64,000 bases of DNA from Urinicoccus timonensis (lineage in GTDB: Bacteria > Bacillota > Clostridia > Tissierellales > Peptoniphilaceae). This document shows positions 43,748 through 52,408 of this stretch, piece by piece; the stretch's first letter is position 1, and every line of letters begins with the position of its first letter. The position numbers and the translations under genes are program-made. The notes beneath the pieces were generated by a model. That model had not been told where the DNA came from and did no database searches. It worked only from the letters and a program-made list of their open reading frames with translations. The stretch spans positions 118,771 to 182,770 of the forward strand of contig NZ_OCTU01000005.1 of NCBI RefSeq assembly GCF_900232945.1, in the 5' to 3' direction.

Positions 43748-44917
43748 CTATGAAATTTGGTATACCTTCATTGATTTTACAGCTTCATTGACCAATCCTT
43801 CTACATCTAATTCCGCTTCCGACTTTTCCATTTGTTCAACTGTAGGTTTTAAGACGGGATGCTTTGGTAAAAAGACAGTACAGCAATCCTCAAAGGGTTG
43901 AATAGATGTCTCGTAGGTCCCTATTTCTTCTGAAATCTTAATGATGTCCACCTTATCCATCCCAATTAAAGGACGGAAAACTAGACTATGAACAACATCT
44001 TGTGACACGGTCAATCCATGGATGGTCTGACTGGCCACTTGACCTAGATTTTCTCCTGTAATCATGGAATCATAGCTGTAGTCATCGCAAATTTTTTGTG
44101 CAATCCGCATCATAAAACGGCGAGACAGGATAGTCATTTCATCATAAGGACAATTTTTATTAATTGCTTTTTGAATCTCCAGAAGATTGATACTATATAG
44201 AGTCAAACGACCTGTATAGGTTGATAAGATTCTAGCCAGCTCCTTTACCTTTTCTTCCCCTCTAGGACTAGTAAAGGGATAGGAATGGAAATGGACAACA
44301 TCAATTTCTACCCCCCGTTTGCCGATTAAAAATCCGGCTACAGGAGAATCAATTCCTCCAGAAAGCAATAAGAGTCCTCTTCCATTTGTACCCATTGGAA
44401 GGCCTCCATACGCTTTTATTTTATCAATATAAAGGTAAACATATTTTTTTACATCACAATATAGATAAAAATCTGGATGGTGGACATCTACAGATAACCC
44501 CTGAATATTTTGTAAGATTGTGGCTCCAAGCAACTGGTTCAATTCTGGTGATTTTAAAGCAAACTGCTTATCTGCTCTTGAACTTTCTACTTTAAAGGTC
44601 TTAGATGGATGGTCTTTTAAGTAGTCTTCCACAAAGTCTATAGAGGCTTTTTTCATGGAATCCAAGTCCTTGTCAACCCGGATACATGGACTGATATAGA
44701 CGATACCAAATAAATGTTTTAATTTTTTTACTCTTTCTTGAATCTGGTCTTTATCGGTTTTGATATAGATTTTGCCCATTTCTTGGTAAATCTCTTCAAC
44801 AGATTCATCTTTTAAGACTCTTAGAATGTCTTTTCTTAGCTTATGGACAAATTTTTGTCTGTTTTTTCCTTTTAAAATAAGCTCTCCCAAGCTTAAACTT
44901 ATATAATACATTAGCAC
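43748..44917 (-). CDS. thiI: tRNA 4-thiouridine synthase / thiamine sulfur carrier enzyme ThiI
   Basis: A 389-residue enzyme that activates uridine 8 of tRNA for thiolation. The order is a ferredoxin-like NFLD and THUMP domain (about 1-165), then the PP-loop ATPase with LLLSGGIDSPVAGFLIGKRG and a C-terminal catalytic region (MITGENLGQVASQT). There is no rhodanese domain, as in B. subtilis ThiI. It therefore needs a cysteine desulfurase, and the gene directly upstream provides one. Confidence 0.95.
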   Translation of the reverse strand: MLMYYISLSLGELILKGKNRQKFVHKLRKDILRVLKDESVEEIYQEMGKIYIKTDKDQIQERVKKLKHLFGIVYISPCIRVDKDLDSMKKASIDFVEDYLKDHPSKTFKVESSRADKQFALKSPELNQLLGATILQNIQGLSVDVHHPDFYLYCDVKKYVYLYIDKIKAYGGLPMGTNGRGLLLLSGGIDSPVAGFLIGKRGVEIDVVHFHSYPFTSPRGEEKVKELARILSTYTGRLTLYSINLLEIQKAINKNCPYDEMTILSRRFMMRIAQKICDDYSYDSMITGENLGQVASQTIHGLTVSQDVVHSLVFRPLIGMDKVDIIKISEEIGTYETSIQPFEDCCTVFLPKHPVLKPTVEQMEKSEAELDVEGLVNEAVKSMKVYQIS

Positions 44918-46047
44918 CTTCCTATAATTGCCTGTAAAGTTTCCACGTGTTCTTTAAATCGGCTCAAAAATACATCTATGTCCTCTTTAGTGAGTTCATC
45001 ATTCAAGCAAATGCGTATTGTTGCAATAGATTCTGCTGGATCTAGTCCAATGGCTTGATGAATGGGGTTTTTTCCTTCTTTTTTATGGCTAGAACAAGCA
45101 CTAGCTGTTGAAAGATATATTTCATCCTGTTCCAACATATGGAGTAAAACTTCTCCCCTAGTTCCTTCAACTGCCAAAGACAGGATATAGGGACTGGCCT
45201 GGTTTAGGTCCCCATGAATATGAACTCCTTGAATTTTTTCTGTCAAATTTTCCAGCAAGTAGTTTTTTAAATTTAAAACCTTGCCATAGTTTTCTTCTAA
45301 GTGATCCCGGGCCTCCTTGACAGCTTCGTAAAGGCCAAAAATTCCTGGCACATTCTCCGTTCCGGACCTGAAGTTTCCTTCTTGTCCTCCACCATAGACC
45401 AGGGGATGGACCTTAATACCATTTCGAATATAAAGGCCTCCAATTCCCTTGGGCCCATGAATCTTATGTCCGGAAAAAACATAGGAGTCAACTCCCTTTA
45501 AGCTCACAGGAATCTTTCCAAAAGCCTGAACCCCGTCTAAGTGAAAGTGGGCCCCCTTTCCATCAATGATCTCCAAGACCTGGTCCAGGGGCAAAATATT
45601 TCCCAATTCAGAGTTCACATGCGTTAGGGCCAGTAGGTCCACCCCCTGGTCTACTTTTTCCTTTAAATCCTCCAAATCTATATTTCCCAAAGAGTCTACT
45701 TTTAAAATTTTGACTTGAAATCCTTGATTTTTTAAGTCTTGGATGGGTTCCTTTAAAGAGGCGTGTTCCAGGGGAGATGTAAGAATCGTTCCCTGGGGCT
45801 TATCTTTAGAAAAGCTATGGATAATGGTATTGTTCCCTTCCGTGGCTCCGGAAGTAAAGTAAAGGTTGCCTGAGCCATGTAAGAAGTCTAAAATTTCCTG
45901 ACGACAAGACCTTATCTTTTTCTCTATATCAAGACCAAAAGTATGTAGGCTGGATGGGTTGGCATAATCCTCCGTCATGGCCTTCACCATAGCATCTAAG
46001 ACACTTTTTTTTACCCTTGTCGTTGCACAATTATCTAAATAAATCAA
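44911..46047 (-). CDS. Cysteine desulfurase (NifS/NifZ-like partner of ThiI)
   Basis: A PLP enzyme of 378 residues that moves sulfur from cysteine to acceptors. The opening IYLDNCATTRV, the PLP lysine motif SGHKIHGPKGIGGLY (near residue 190), GGGQEGNFRSGTENVP, and the active cysteine in STASACSSHKK (near 325) are all present. I choose TTG 46047, as AAGGAG lies seven bases upstream. A longer frame overlapping the divergent plus-strand gene lacks conservation. The start of thiI overlaps its end by seven bases, suggesting a dedicated sulfur donor as in NifZ-ThiI of B. subtilis. Confidence 0.92.
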   Translation of the reverse strand: MIYLDNCATTRVKKSVLDAMVKAMTEDYANPSSLHTFGLDIEKKIRSCRQEILDFLHGSGNLYFTSGATEGNNTIIHSFSKDKPQGTILTSPLEHASLKEPIQDLKNQGFQVKILKVDSLGNIDLEDLKEKVDQGVDLLALTHVNSELGNILPLDQVLEIIDGKGAHFHLDGVQAFGKIPVSLKGVDSYVFSGHKIHGPKGIGGLYIRNGIKVHPLVYGGGQEGNFRSGTENVPGIFGLYEAVKEARDHLEENYGKVLNLKNYLLENLTEKIQGVHIHGDLNQASPYILSLAVEGTRGEVLLHMLEQDEIYLSTASACSSHKKEGKNPIHQAIGLDPAESIATIRICLNDELTKEDIDVFLSRFKEHVETLQAIIGRC

Positions 46048-46107
46048 TTTAAATCTCCTTATTTCATTTCTCCCTATTTGTGATACACTTGTTAAAAGGA
46101 GGAAAAA

Positions 46108-46959
46108 ATGACCACATCCTATTTTAAACTTAAAACAACCGGCATTAATCCAAAAAAAGATATTATCTACCAGTGTATTATTTATACCCCTTCCAAAGGT
46201 GCTAAAAAACACTTTTTCTTAGAAGACTTTAGCAAAGAGTTGCCTCTTTTACAAGAACTGATAAAAAATTTCCCCCACCAAATAAAAAGCTTCCGAGGCA
46301 GTCAATTTGATTTACCTTTTTTGCAAAAAAAATTAGATCAATTTCAGCTTCAAACTCCCTTAATCCAGCAAGAAGACCTATGGCTTCGGCAAAAAAATCT
46401 AAGTCCTTTTATAGAATTTCCTGCTCAAACAGTCCAAGGCTGGCATAGCTACTATACAAAAAAGAAGGCCCTAGATTTTAAAGAAGAAAAAAAGCTGATT
46501 GAATCCTACTACACACACTTCGATAAGAGGGATAAAACCAAGCTATTTATGTCCCTTGAAGAACAAGTCCACTGGCTACCTCTTTTGGACCAAGACCTGT
46601 CCAAGTATGAAAACAGCCTAAATCTAGATGATAATTTCCGTTTTCAAACCATTCAATTGTTAGGCTCTAGCCTGGTCTATCAGGGGAAAACTCCTTATAA
46701 AAATATGGAAATCTATAATCCCCAAGGAAACCTTCTTATCAAAGATAGAAGCTTTAAACTCGAAATTCCTCTTTCCCAAGGAAGTTTATTTTCTAATCCA
46801 TGTTATTATACCTTCGAAAAAAATCTGAAAAGGATTAGCTATGGGGACCTAGACCTACCAGATGACTTAATTTTGGTCTATGCCGAGAAAAAATTTCAAA
46901 AGCAAGATCTCTTGCAATTAGCAAAAAACCGCCTTAGGAAGTTGCTGCAACTTCCCTAG
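46108..46959 (+). CDS. RNase H-like (YprB/DnaQ-related) protein with degenerate active site
   Basis: A 283-residue protein. The first 90 residues align by eye with the RNase_H_2/YprB exonuclease family: YFKLKTTGINPKKDIIYQCII stands where a DxETTG strand is expected. KSFRGSQFDLPFLQKKLDQF follows, matching the family's 'FNGksFDlPfl' motif. Both acidic residues of DxE are replaced by lysine (K-L-K-TTG). The protein may therefore be non-catalytic. The central and C-terminal parts resemble the long YprB tail only loosely. It is isolated on the plus strand and ends inside its own terminator, with AGGAGG upstream. Family assignment is moderate; activity is doubtful. Confidence 0.6.
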   Translation: MTTSYFKLKTTGINPKKDIIYQCIIYTPSKGAKKHFFLEDFSKELPLLQELIKNFPHQIKSFRGSQFDLPFLQKKLDQFQLQTPLIQQEDLWLRQKNLSPFIEFPAQTVQGWHSYYTKKKALDFKEEKKLIESYYTHFDKRDKTKLFMSLEEQVHWLPLLDQDLSKYENSLNLDDNFRFQTIQLLGSSLVYQGKTPYKNMEIYNPQGNLLIKDRSFKLEIPLSQGSLFSNPCYYTFEKNLKRISYGDLDLPDDLILVYAEKKFQKQDLLQLAKNRLRKLLQLP

Positions 46960-46970
46960 GCAGTTTTTTT
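46931..46970 (+). terminator. Terminator of the RNase H-like gene
   Basis: GCCT..GGAAGTTG pairs with CAACTTCC..AGGC, with a two-base internal mismatch, and is followed by seven T. The stem includes the gene's stop codon. Confidence 0.85.
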
Positions 46971-46975
46971 ATTTC

Positions 46976-47052
<77 letters not shown>

Positions 47053-47053
47053 A

Positions 47054-47127
47054 TGGAGCGGGTGAAGAGAATCGAACTCTCGCAACCAGCTTGGAAGGCT
47101 GGGGCTCTACCACTGAGCTACACCCGC
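47054..47127 (-). tRNA. tRNA-Gly (anticodon UCC)
   Basis: A 74-base gene with acceptor GCGGGTG/CACCCGC, discriminator T and encoded CCA. The anticodon loop is CTTCCAA. It lies one base before tRNA-Ile, so they are processed from one transcript. Confidence 0.96.
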
Positions 47128-47131
47128 AAGA

Positions 47132-47195
47132 CTCTAGAGTCATATTTCGGATAAATGGCATCTGCCTCTTTATCCGCGATATGAACCTTCTAGAG
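47132..47195. repeat. 64-base imperfect inverted repeat between rplS and tRNA-Gly
   Basis: Three nested arm pairs: CTCTAGA/TCTAGAG (47132-47138 with 47189-47195), TCATAT/ATATGA (47140-47145 with 47179-47184), and GGATAAA/TTTATCC (47149-47155 with 47169-47175). It forms a long hairpin in either strand, without a T tract. Confidence 0.8.
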
Positions 47196-47210
47196 ATTGT
47201 TTAGTTTGCT

Positions 47211-47555
47211 TTAGAATGTTTTACGTTCACGAATCTTAGCTGCTTTACCTTGACGTTCACGTAAATAATATAATTTAGCTCTACGTACGCGTCCCTTACG
47301 AACAACTTTGATTTGTTCAATTCTAGGAGAATGAACTGGGAAAGTACGTTCAACACCTACTCCGTAAGAAATTCTTCTTACAGTGAATGTTTCTCTAACA
47401 CCAGTTCCTTGACGTTTAATAACAGTCCCTTCGAAAACTTGTACCCTTTCACGGCTACCTTCGATGATTCGATAAAATACTTGTACAGTATCACCGGTAT
47501 TAAATTCAGCAACTTCTCTTTTTTGTGCATCTTCTATGTTCTTAATGATATCCAT
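47211..47555 (-). CDS. rplS: 50S ribosomal protein L19
   Basis: A 114-residue large-subunit protein at the interface with the 30[43 protein letters not shown] and the basic end [15 protein letters not shown] are textbook family segments. The ATG overlaps the trmD stop by one base (TAATG). Confidence 0.97.
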   Translation of the reverse strand: MDIIKNIEDAQKREVAEFNTGDTVQVFYRIIEGSRERVQVFEGTVIKRQGTGVRETFTVRRISYGVGVERTFPVHSPRIEQIKVVRKGRVRRAKLYYLRERQGKAAKIRERKTF

Positions 47556-48298
47556 TAGTTACTTTGACCTCCCTTCTCTAGATCATTTTTTATTTGTTTG
47601 TATACTTTTTCTTCTTTTTCATTTAAGGAAATTTTTTCAAAGATATCCGGTCTTTTTAACAAGGTTTTTTTCATCCTCTGATAGAGCCGGTAGTCCTCAA
47701 TTTTTTCATGGTGGCCACTGAGCAAAACATCTGGTACTTTTAAGCCCCTAAAGTCAGCAGGTCTGGTATATTGGGGAAATTCCAAAAAACCTCCCATATG
47801 AGATTCGTCCATATAACTTTCCTCAGAGCTTAAAACTCCATCCAGTAGCCGGCTAATTCCATCAATAATGACTAAACTAGCCATCTCCCCACCACTTAAA
47901 ACATAGTCTCCGATGGATATTTCTTCATCCACTAATTCATCAATAACTCTTTGGTCGATTCCTTCATAATGGCCATTTAGTAGGACAATGTTCTTTTCTT
48001 CTTTCATTGAAAACAACTTTTCCTGGTCCAAAACCCTCCCTTGAGGGGAAAGATAGTAAACCTTTGGCCTATCTGAAAGGCTAGCAATCGCATCAAAAAG
48101 AGGCTGTGGCGACATAACCATTCCTGGTCCACCACCAAAAGAATAATCATCTACTTTTTTATGCTTGTTATCCGCAAAGTCTCGAATTTGGACAATATCT
48201 AAATCCAAAGCACCCTTTTCTATGGCACGACCAATCATGCTATAGTCCCTCAACCAAGCAAATGCTTCAGGAAATAAGGTTAAAACAGAAATTTTCAT
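47555..48298 (-). CDS. trmD: tRNA (guanine(37)-N1)-methyltransferase
   Basis: It makes m1G37 next to the anticodon, preventing frameshifts. The 247-residue SPOUT enzyme shows [33 protein letters not shown], and the knot region [23 protein letters not shown]-terminal domain with [14 protein letters not shown] follows. It overlaps rimM by four bases. Confidence 0.97.
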   Translation of the reverse strand: MKISVLTLFPEAFAWLRDYSMIGRAIEKGALDLDIVQIRDFADNKHKKVDDYSFGGGPGMVMSPQPLFDAIASLSDRPKVYYLSPQGRVLDQEKLFSMKEEKNIVLLNGHYEGIDQRVIDELVDEEISIGDYVLSGGEMASLVIIDGISRLLDGVLSSEESYMDESHMGGFLEFPQYTRPADFRGLKVPDVLLSGHHEKIEDYRLYQRMKKTLLKRPDIFEKISLNEKEEKVYKQIKNDLEKGGQSN

Positions 48299-48795
48299 TC
48301 TTCCATCCCTTCAATCAAATGAACCCGAATGAACTGGTCTTCTTGATTTACTTCCAAGACAAAAGCCTTGACAACGGGAATATTCCAAACAGTTTTTCCA
48401 TCTGAAACCAGAAAAACATCATTTGCTGCTCCCCTAATCACATCTTTTAGCTGGCCTATCTTTTGCATTTCTTCGTCAAAAACATCAAAGCCAATAAGAT
48501 CTTCTATAAAGTACTCATTTTCTTTTAAGTCCCTGCGTTTCTTGCTCTCGATGGAAAGAATCCAATCTTTTAAGTTCTCAGCCTCTGTCCGCGTGTTTAT
48601 TTCCTTTAACTTAAGGTATAGGATGTTTTTTTGTACCCGAGAGGATTCCAAAACAAAAGCCTGGTGGTCTTCTCCCAGATAAAGAACTTGTCCTGGGATA
48701 AATTGTTCCAAGTGCTCGGTATAGGGATAAACCTTAATGGTTCCCTTGATACCATGCGCATTGACTATTTTCCCTAAAACTGTGTACTTACTCAT
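48295..48795 (-). CDS. rimM: Ribosome maturation factor RimM
   Basis: A 166-residue 16S rRNA maturation factor. The N-terminal domain has VLGKIVNAHGIKGTIKVYPYTE. The PRC-barrel half has YFIEDLIGFDVFDEEMQKIG and VWNIPVVKAFVLEVN. Order rpsP-khpA-rimM-trmD-rplS is conserved in Bacillota. It overlaps khpA by eight bases. Confidence 0.96.
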   Translation of the reverse strand: MSKYTVLGKIVNAHGIKGTIKVYPYTEHLEQFIPGQVLYLGEDHQAFVLESSRVQKNILYLKLKEINTRTEAENLKDWILSIESKKRRDLKENEYFIEDLIGFDVFDEEMQKIGQLKDVIRGAANDVFLVSDGKTVWNIPVVKAFVLEVNQEDQFIRVHLIEGMEE

Positions 48796-49024
48796 TCTCT
48801 ACAATTTCTAGAAAAACAGCCTTGTTTTCCTTGGTGCTAATGGCCTTTAATACAGTCCGCATGGCATTGGCAATCTTGCCGCCACGGCCAATAATGCGTC
48901 CCATATCTTTATTATCAACAGACAGCTTAAGTTCGATTCCCTTTTCAGTTTCTTCTTTTGTTACAAGAACCTTGTCTGGAAATTCAACGATGGATTTAGC
49001 AATGTATTCAATTAACTCTACCAT
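48788..49024 (-). CDS. khpA: KH-domain RNA-binding protein KhpA (YlqC)
   Basis: A 78-residue single-KH protein that in relatives pairs with KhpB to bind many small RNAs and mRNAs and affects division. The GxxG loop is visible in GRIIGRGGKIANAMRTVLKA. It lies between rpsP and rimM, its standard site. Confidence 0.95.
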   Translation of the reverse strand: MVELIEYIAKSIVEFPDKVLVTKEETEKGIELKLSVDNKDMGRIIGRGGKIANAMRTVLKAISTKENKAVFLEIVENE

Positions 49025-49035
49025 GTCTGCCTCCC

Positions 49036-49326
49036 TTAAGCTTCTTCATTTTCTTCAACTTCAGCTTCTGCTTTAACTTCTTGTTCGTAAACATTATTTG
49101 CCTTAAACAAGCGATCTACAGTTGCTGTTGGCTTTGCACCATTTTTAATCCATTTTTGTGCCTTTTCAGCATCTACCTTGACTGTTTTATCTTCAGTTAA
49201 GGGATTATAATAACCCAACTCTTCAATAAAACGACCATCTCTAGGTGCTCTAGAATCCGCTACCACAATACGGTAAAATGGATTTTTCTTTGCACCCATT
49301 CTTCTAAGTCTGATTTTTACTGCCAT
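49036..49326 (-). CDS. rpsP: 30S ribosomal protein S16
   Basis: A 96-residue small-subunit protein: [41 protein letters not shown], and [16 protein letters not shown] [13 protein letters not shown]. The last 15 residues form an acidic tail (E, A, V), an addition seen in some Bacillota. ATG 49326 follows GGAGGTGA. Confidence 0.97.
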   Translation of the reverse strand: MAVKIRLRRMGAKKNPFYRIVVADSRAPRDGRFIEELGYYNPLTEDKTVKVDAEKAQKWIKNGAKPTATVDRLFKANNVYEQEVKAEAEVEENEEA

Positions 49327-49381
49327 ATTTTCACCTCCATATTAGAACTATAAAATCTATATTCATAAATTTTAAGCGAGT

Positions 49382-50728
49382 TTAAAAAGGAAAAGGTAAT
49401 TTCAGTTTCCGTCTATTTTTACCTTTTCCAAAATTGCCAAACTGTTTCATCATTTTTCGCAAATCTTTAAATTGCTTAATTAAACGATTGACTTCAACAA
49501 GTTGGGTTCCGGAGCCTTGGGCAATTCTCTTTCGTCTTGAATTATCTATAATGTCGGGATTGGCCCGTTCTTTAGCTGTCATTGACCGAATAATGGCTTC
49601 CATTTGCTTCATGGCTTTTTCACTGCCACTTTCATCAAAACCCTTTAAGGCCTGTTTGTTTACTCCTGGAATCATGCCCATTAACTCACCTATGGGCCCC
49701 ATCTTTTTCATTTGTTCTAGCTGGTCTAAAAAGTCGTCAAAAGTAAAGCTTTGGGATCTTAGCTTTTCTTCCAGTTCTCTGGCCTTTTTTTCATCCACAG
49801 AACTTTGAGCTCGTTCAATTAAGCTTAAAACATCTCCCATGCCTAAAATTCTTGATGCCATTCGGTCTGGATGGAAAACTTCCAACTGGTCCATCTTTTC
49901 GCCCATGGTAATAAATTTAATAGGTTTATCTGTCACCGCTCTTATCGATAAAGCAGCTCCACCTCGGGCATCCCCATCTAGCTTGGTTAGGATCACACCT
50001 GTGATATTTAAGGCTTGGTCAAATTCCTGGGCAACATTTACTGCATCTTGGCCTGTCATGGCATCTAATACCAACAAGGTATCATCGGGATTGGTGGAAG
50101 CCTTAATTTCTTTTAATTCCTCCATCAAACCTTCATCAATATGCAGTCGCCCCGCCGTATCTATAATAACTACATTGTTGCCATTCTTTTTGGCATGTTC
50201 CAAGGCAGCCTTAGAGATATCTACTGGGGAGATCTTATCACCCATTTGGAAGAAAGGCACCTCTACTTGTTTAGAAACAACTTCTAGTTGCTTTATAGCT
50301 GCCGGACGGTAGACGTCACAAGCAACAAGTAAGGGCCGCTTGCCTTCTTTTTTTAACTTTTTGGCTAGCTTACCAACAGTTGTTGTTTTACCAGCACCTT
50401 GTAGTCCACACATTAAAATTACCGTGGGCCCCTGCTTGGCAAAATTTAGCTTGACCTCTGAAGTTCCCATTAAATTTGTTAGCTCTTCATTGACAATTTT
50501 AATGACTTGTTGGCCAGGGGTGAGACTTTCCATCACCTCACTACCTATGGACCGTTCTTTTACTTTTTTGACAAAGTTCTTAACAACCTTAAAGTTAACG
50601 TCCGCTTCTAAGAGGGCCAGCTTAACTTCACGCATTGCTTCATCGACATCTTTTTCAGATATCTTACCCTTGCCCTTTAATTTCCCTAGAGTATTTTGTA
50701 GTTTATCAGACAAATTTTCAAAGACCAT
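49382..50728 (-). CDS. ffh: Signal recognition particle protein Ffh
   Basis: The SRP GTPase, 448 residues, that targets nascent membrane proteins through FtsY. The N domain is followed by the G domain: GLQGAGKTTTVGKLAKKLK (G1), IIDTAGRLHIDEG (G3) and LTKLDGDARGGAAL. The methionine-rich M domain near the end contains MGPIGELMGMIPGV and SRRKRIAQGSGTQ. It overlaps ylxM by 11 bases, the conserved pair. Confidence 0.97.
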   Translation of the reverse strand: MVFENLSDKLQNTLGKLKGKGKISEKDVDEAMREVKLALLEADVNFKVVKNFVKKVKERSIGSEVMESLTPGQQVIKIVNEELTNLMGTSEVKLNFAKQGPTVILMCGLQGAGKTTTVGKLAKKLKKEGKRPLLVACDVYRPAAIKQLEVVSKQVEVPFFQMGDKISPVDISKAALEHAKKNGNNVVIIDTAGRLHIDEGLMEELKEIKASTNPDDTLLVLDAMTGQDAVNVAQEFDQALNITGVILTKLDGDARGGAALSIRAVTDKPIKFITMGEKMDQLEVFHPDRMASRILGMGDVLSLIERAQSSVDEKKARELEEKLRSQSFTFDDFLDQLEQMKKMGPIGELMGMIPGVNKQALKGFDESGSEKAMKQMEAIIRSMTAKERANPDIIDNSRRKRIAQGSGTQLVEVNRLIKQFKDLRKMMKQFGNFGKGKNRRKLKLPFPF

Positions 50729-51065
50729 CGGACACCTCCTTTAAAAGTTTTTTTGCTTTTGACAAAGAGTCTAAGTTTTTTTCTTTTTCAAATTTTTCAA
50801 TTTGCAGGAAAGCTTCCTGGATTGCCTTTCTATAGGACAGTTTTTTTTCAACTAGGCCCAAGGCTTCTTCAAAAGAATGTAACTTTTCTTCTCCTCTTTT
50901 TACCTGGTCACTGACTGCTTGTTTGGAAATTGAATGTCTCTCAGCGATTTCATTCAAAGAGAGGTCGTAGGAAAAGTACTCTTTTAATACCTGCCTAGTG
51001 CGCTCATGTAATAAATTTTCATAGCTATCTAAAAGCAAGGCAATTTCAACAGTTCGTTCAAGCAT
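50718..51065 (-). CDS. ylxM: YlxM-like helix-turn-helix protein of the SRP cluster
   Basis: A 115-residue protein of the UPF0122/YlxM family. It contains LLDSYENLLHERTRQVLKEYFSYDLSLNEIAE and a sigma-70 region 4-like HTH (ERHSISKQAVSDQVKRGEEKL). YlxM has been reported to bind SRP components in streptococci, but its exact role is unclear. Its start, preceded only by GATATGA-like sequence, is weak; coupling to the leader hairpin is possible. Confidence 0.92.
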   Translation of the reverse strand: MLERTVEIALLLDSYENLLHERTRQVLKEYFSYDLSLNEIAERHSISKQAVSDQVKRGEEKLHSFEEALGLVEKKLSYRKAIQEAFLQIEKFEKEKNLDSLSKAKKLLKEVSDGL

Positions 51066-51086
51066 TTCATATCACCACATTTCATG

Positions 51087-51109
51087 GGGTCAAGACTTTT
51101 TCTTGACCC
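51087..51109 (-). promoter_or_regulatory. Stem-loop at the 5' end of the ylxM-ffh mRNA
   Basis: A nine-base perfect stem GGGTCAAGA/TCTTGACCC with a five-base loop starts within a few bases of the expected transcription start and carries no T tract. It may protect the 5' end or regulate ylxM translation. Confidence 0.65.
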
Positions 51110-51114
51110 TTACA

Positions 51115-51142
51115 ATTATATCAAATTAGCCACTTATGTCAA
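51115..51142 (-). promoter_or_regulatory. Promoter of ylxM-ffh-rpsP
   Basis: On the minus strand, consensus -35 TTGACA (51137-51142), a spacer of 16, and consensus -10 TATAAT (51115-51120). Confidence 0.9.
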
Positions 51143-51162
51143 GAATAAATTATAAAAAATTA

Positions 51163-52335
51163 TCAGAATTTTAAAATAATATCTTCAATTTCTTCTACTT
51201 TTTGATTCTTTACGTAGACTCTGGGAAGCCTTTTACCAAAGTGGGTTAAAAAAGATGTAGGTATTTCTCCAGCCTTCTTTGCCAACTCTTCAATACTTAT
51301 TTCTTCTTTTCCCTGGCGGCCCAATAAAACTACTTCATCATTTACTTTGACATCTAGGCCAGTAACATCTACCATACATTGGTCCATGCAAATTCGACCA
51401 ATTTGCTTACAACGTTTCCCCTGGATCAAAACTTCCAGTTGGTTACTTAGGTTTCTTGGCAAACCATCTGCATAACCAATGGGGATTGTTGCTATTTTTG
51501 TCCTCGCCTTTGTTTTATAGGTTAAGCCATAGCTTACACCTTCATTAGCTGGAACTTCCTTGACATAGGCCACTAGAGCCTTGAGGTTGGCAATCAACTT
51601 AACGGAAAATTTTTCTCCATAAGGGTCTTCTTCCCTGGACCCATATTGTAAAATTCCTGGTCGTACATAGTCCAAGTCATAATCCCTATGACGAAGAATA
51701 GCATGGCTATTGCTCACATGTCTCATAGGGATAGAGATTCCCCTCTTCTCAAGTTCCCTATAGACCATTTGATATTGGTCGAATTGATGTTGGGTGAAGG
51801 CATCATCTGTATCTGCTACGGCAAAATGGGTAAATAGCCCTTCAATTTCAATATTTTCCAAACGACTAATTTCTTCAATCTTTTGATAGGTTTCTTGAAT
51901 TTTTTCTTGATTAGTTGAAAATCCAAGTCGGTTCATCCCAGTATCCAGGGCAATATGAATCTTTGCCTTTTTAGCAACTTCTCCAGCATGGGCGTTAATT
52001 TCTTTAGCCATGTCAAGGGTGTAGACAGATAAGGTAATCCCCTGGTCAATGGATTCTTTTAATAAAAAATTTGGAGTAAAGCCTAAGACTAAAAGGCCTA
52101 CCTGAGGATATTTTTTCCGCAATTGAATCGCTTCGCTGGTAGTGGCCAGACCAAAATAATCTACCCCTAAACCAATGAGGCTTTCAACAATTTTAGCGGC
52201 CCCCAAGCAATAGCCATCACTTTTTACAATAGATAGTATCTTGCTTTGGCTTGAAATATTTTTTTGAATAATTTTAATATTTTCATCTAACTGGTCTAGG
52301 TCGATTTCTAGCCAGGCTGGTCGAGTGATCTTCAT
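51163..52335 (-). CDS. alr: Alanine racemase
   Basis: A PLP enzyme of 390 residues that makes D-alanine for peptidoglycan. The PLP lysine is in LSIVKSDGYCLGA (near residue 38). TGMNRLGF, GLFTHFAVAD, YVRPGILQYG, ANEGVSYGLTYKT with the catalytic tyrosine, and IGYADGLPR follow. The usual AxAYGHG after the lysine is altered (SDGYCLG), but the tyrosine is kept. Racemase of another amino acid is possible. The gene lies between ftsY and ylxM, breaking the common ftsY-ylxM-ffh order. Confidence 0.88.
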   Translation of the reverse strand: MKITRPAWLEIDLDQLDENIKIIQKNISSQSKILSIVKSDGYCLGAAKIVESLIGLGVDYFGLATTSEAIQLRKKYPQVGLLVLGFTPNFLLKESIDQGITLSVYTLDMAKEINAHAGEVAKKAKIHIALDTGMNRLGFSTNQEKIQETYQKIEEISRLENIEIEGLFTHFAVADTDDAFTQHQFDQYQMVYRELEKRGISIPMRHVSNSHAILRHRDYDLDYVRPGILQYGSREEDPYGEKFSVKLIANLKALVAYVKEVPANEGVSYGLTYKTKARTKIATIPIGYADGLPRNLSNQLEVLIQGKRCKQIGRICMDQCMVDVTGLDVKVNDEVVLLGRQGKEEISIEELAKKAGEIPTSFLTHFGKRLPRVYVKNQKVEEIEDIILKF

Positions 52336-52380
52336 CTATTACTCCTTTTATCCAAGTGACTTTTCCATGAATGATAAAGC

Positions 52381-52408
52381 TAAAAAGACAGGCTAGCCTG
52401 TCTTTTTA
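52381..52408. terminator. Palindromic terminator of ftsY (28-base perfect palindrome)
   Basis: TAAAAAGACAGGCT and AGCCTGTCTTTTTA are perfect reverse complements with no spacer. On the minus strand it ends in five T and includes the ftsY stop codon; it would also work on the plus strand. Confidence 0.9.

Noticed and set aside
46048..46212. Longer N-terminus for the cysteine desulfurase
   Set aside because: It overlaps the divergent plus-strand gene, lacks family similarity and ignores the AAGGAG-TTG pair at 46047.
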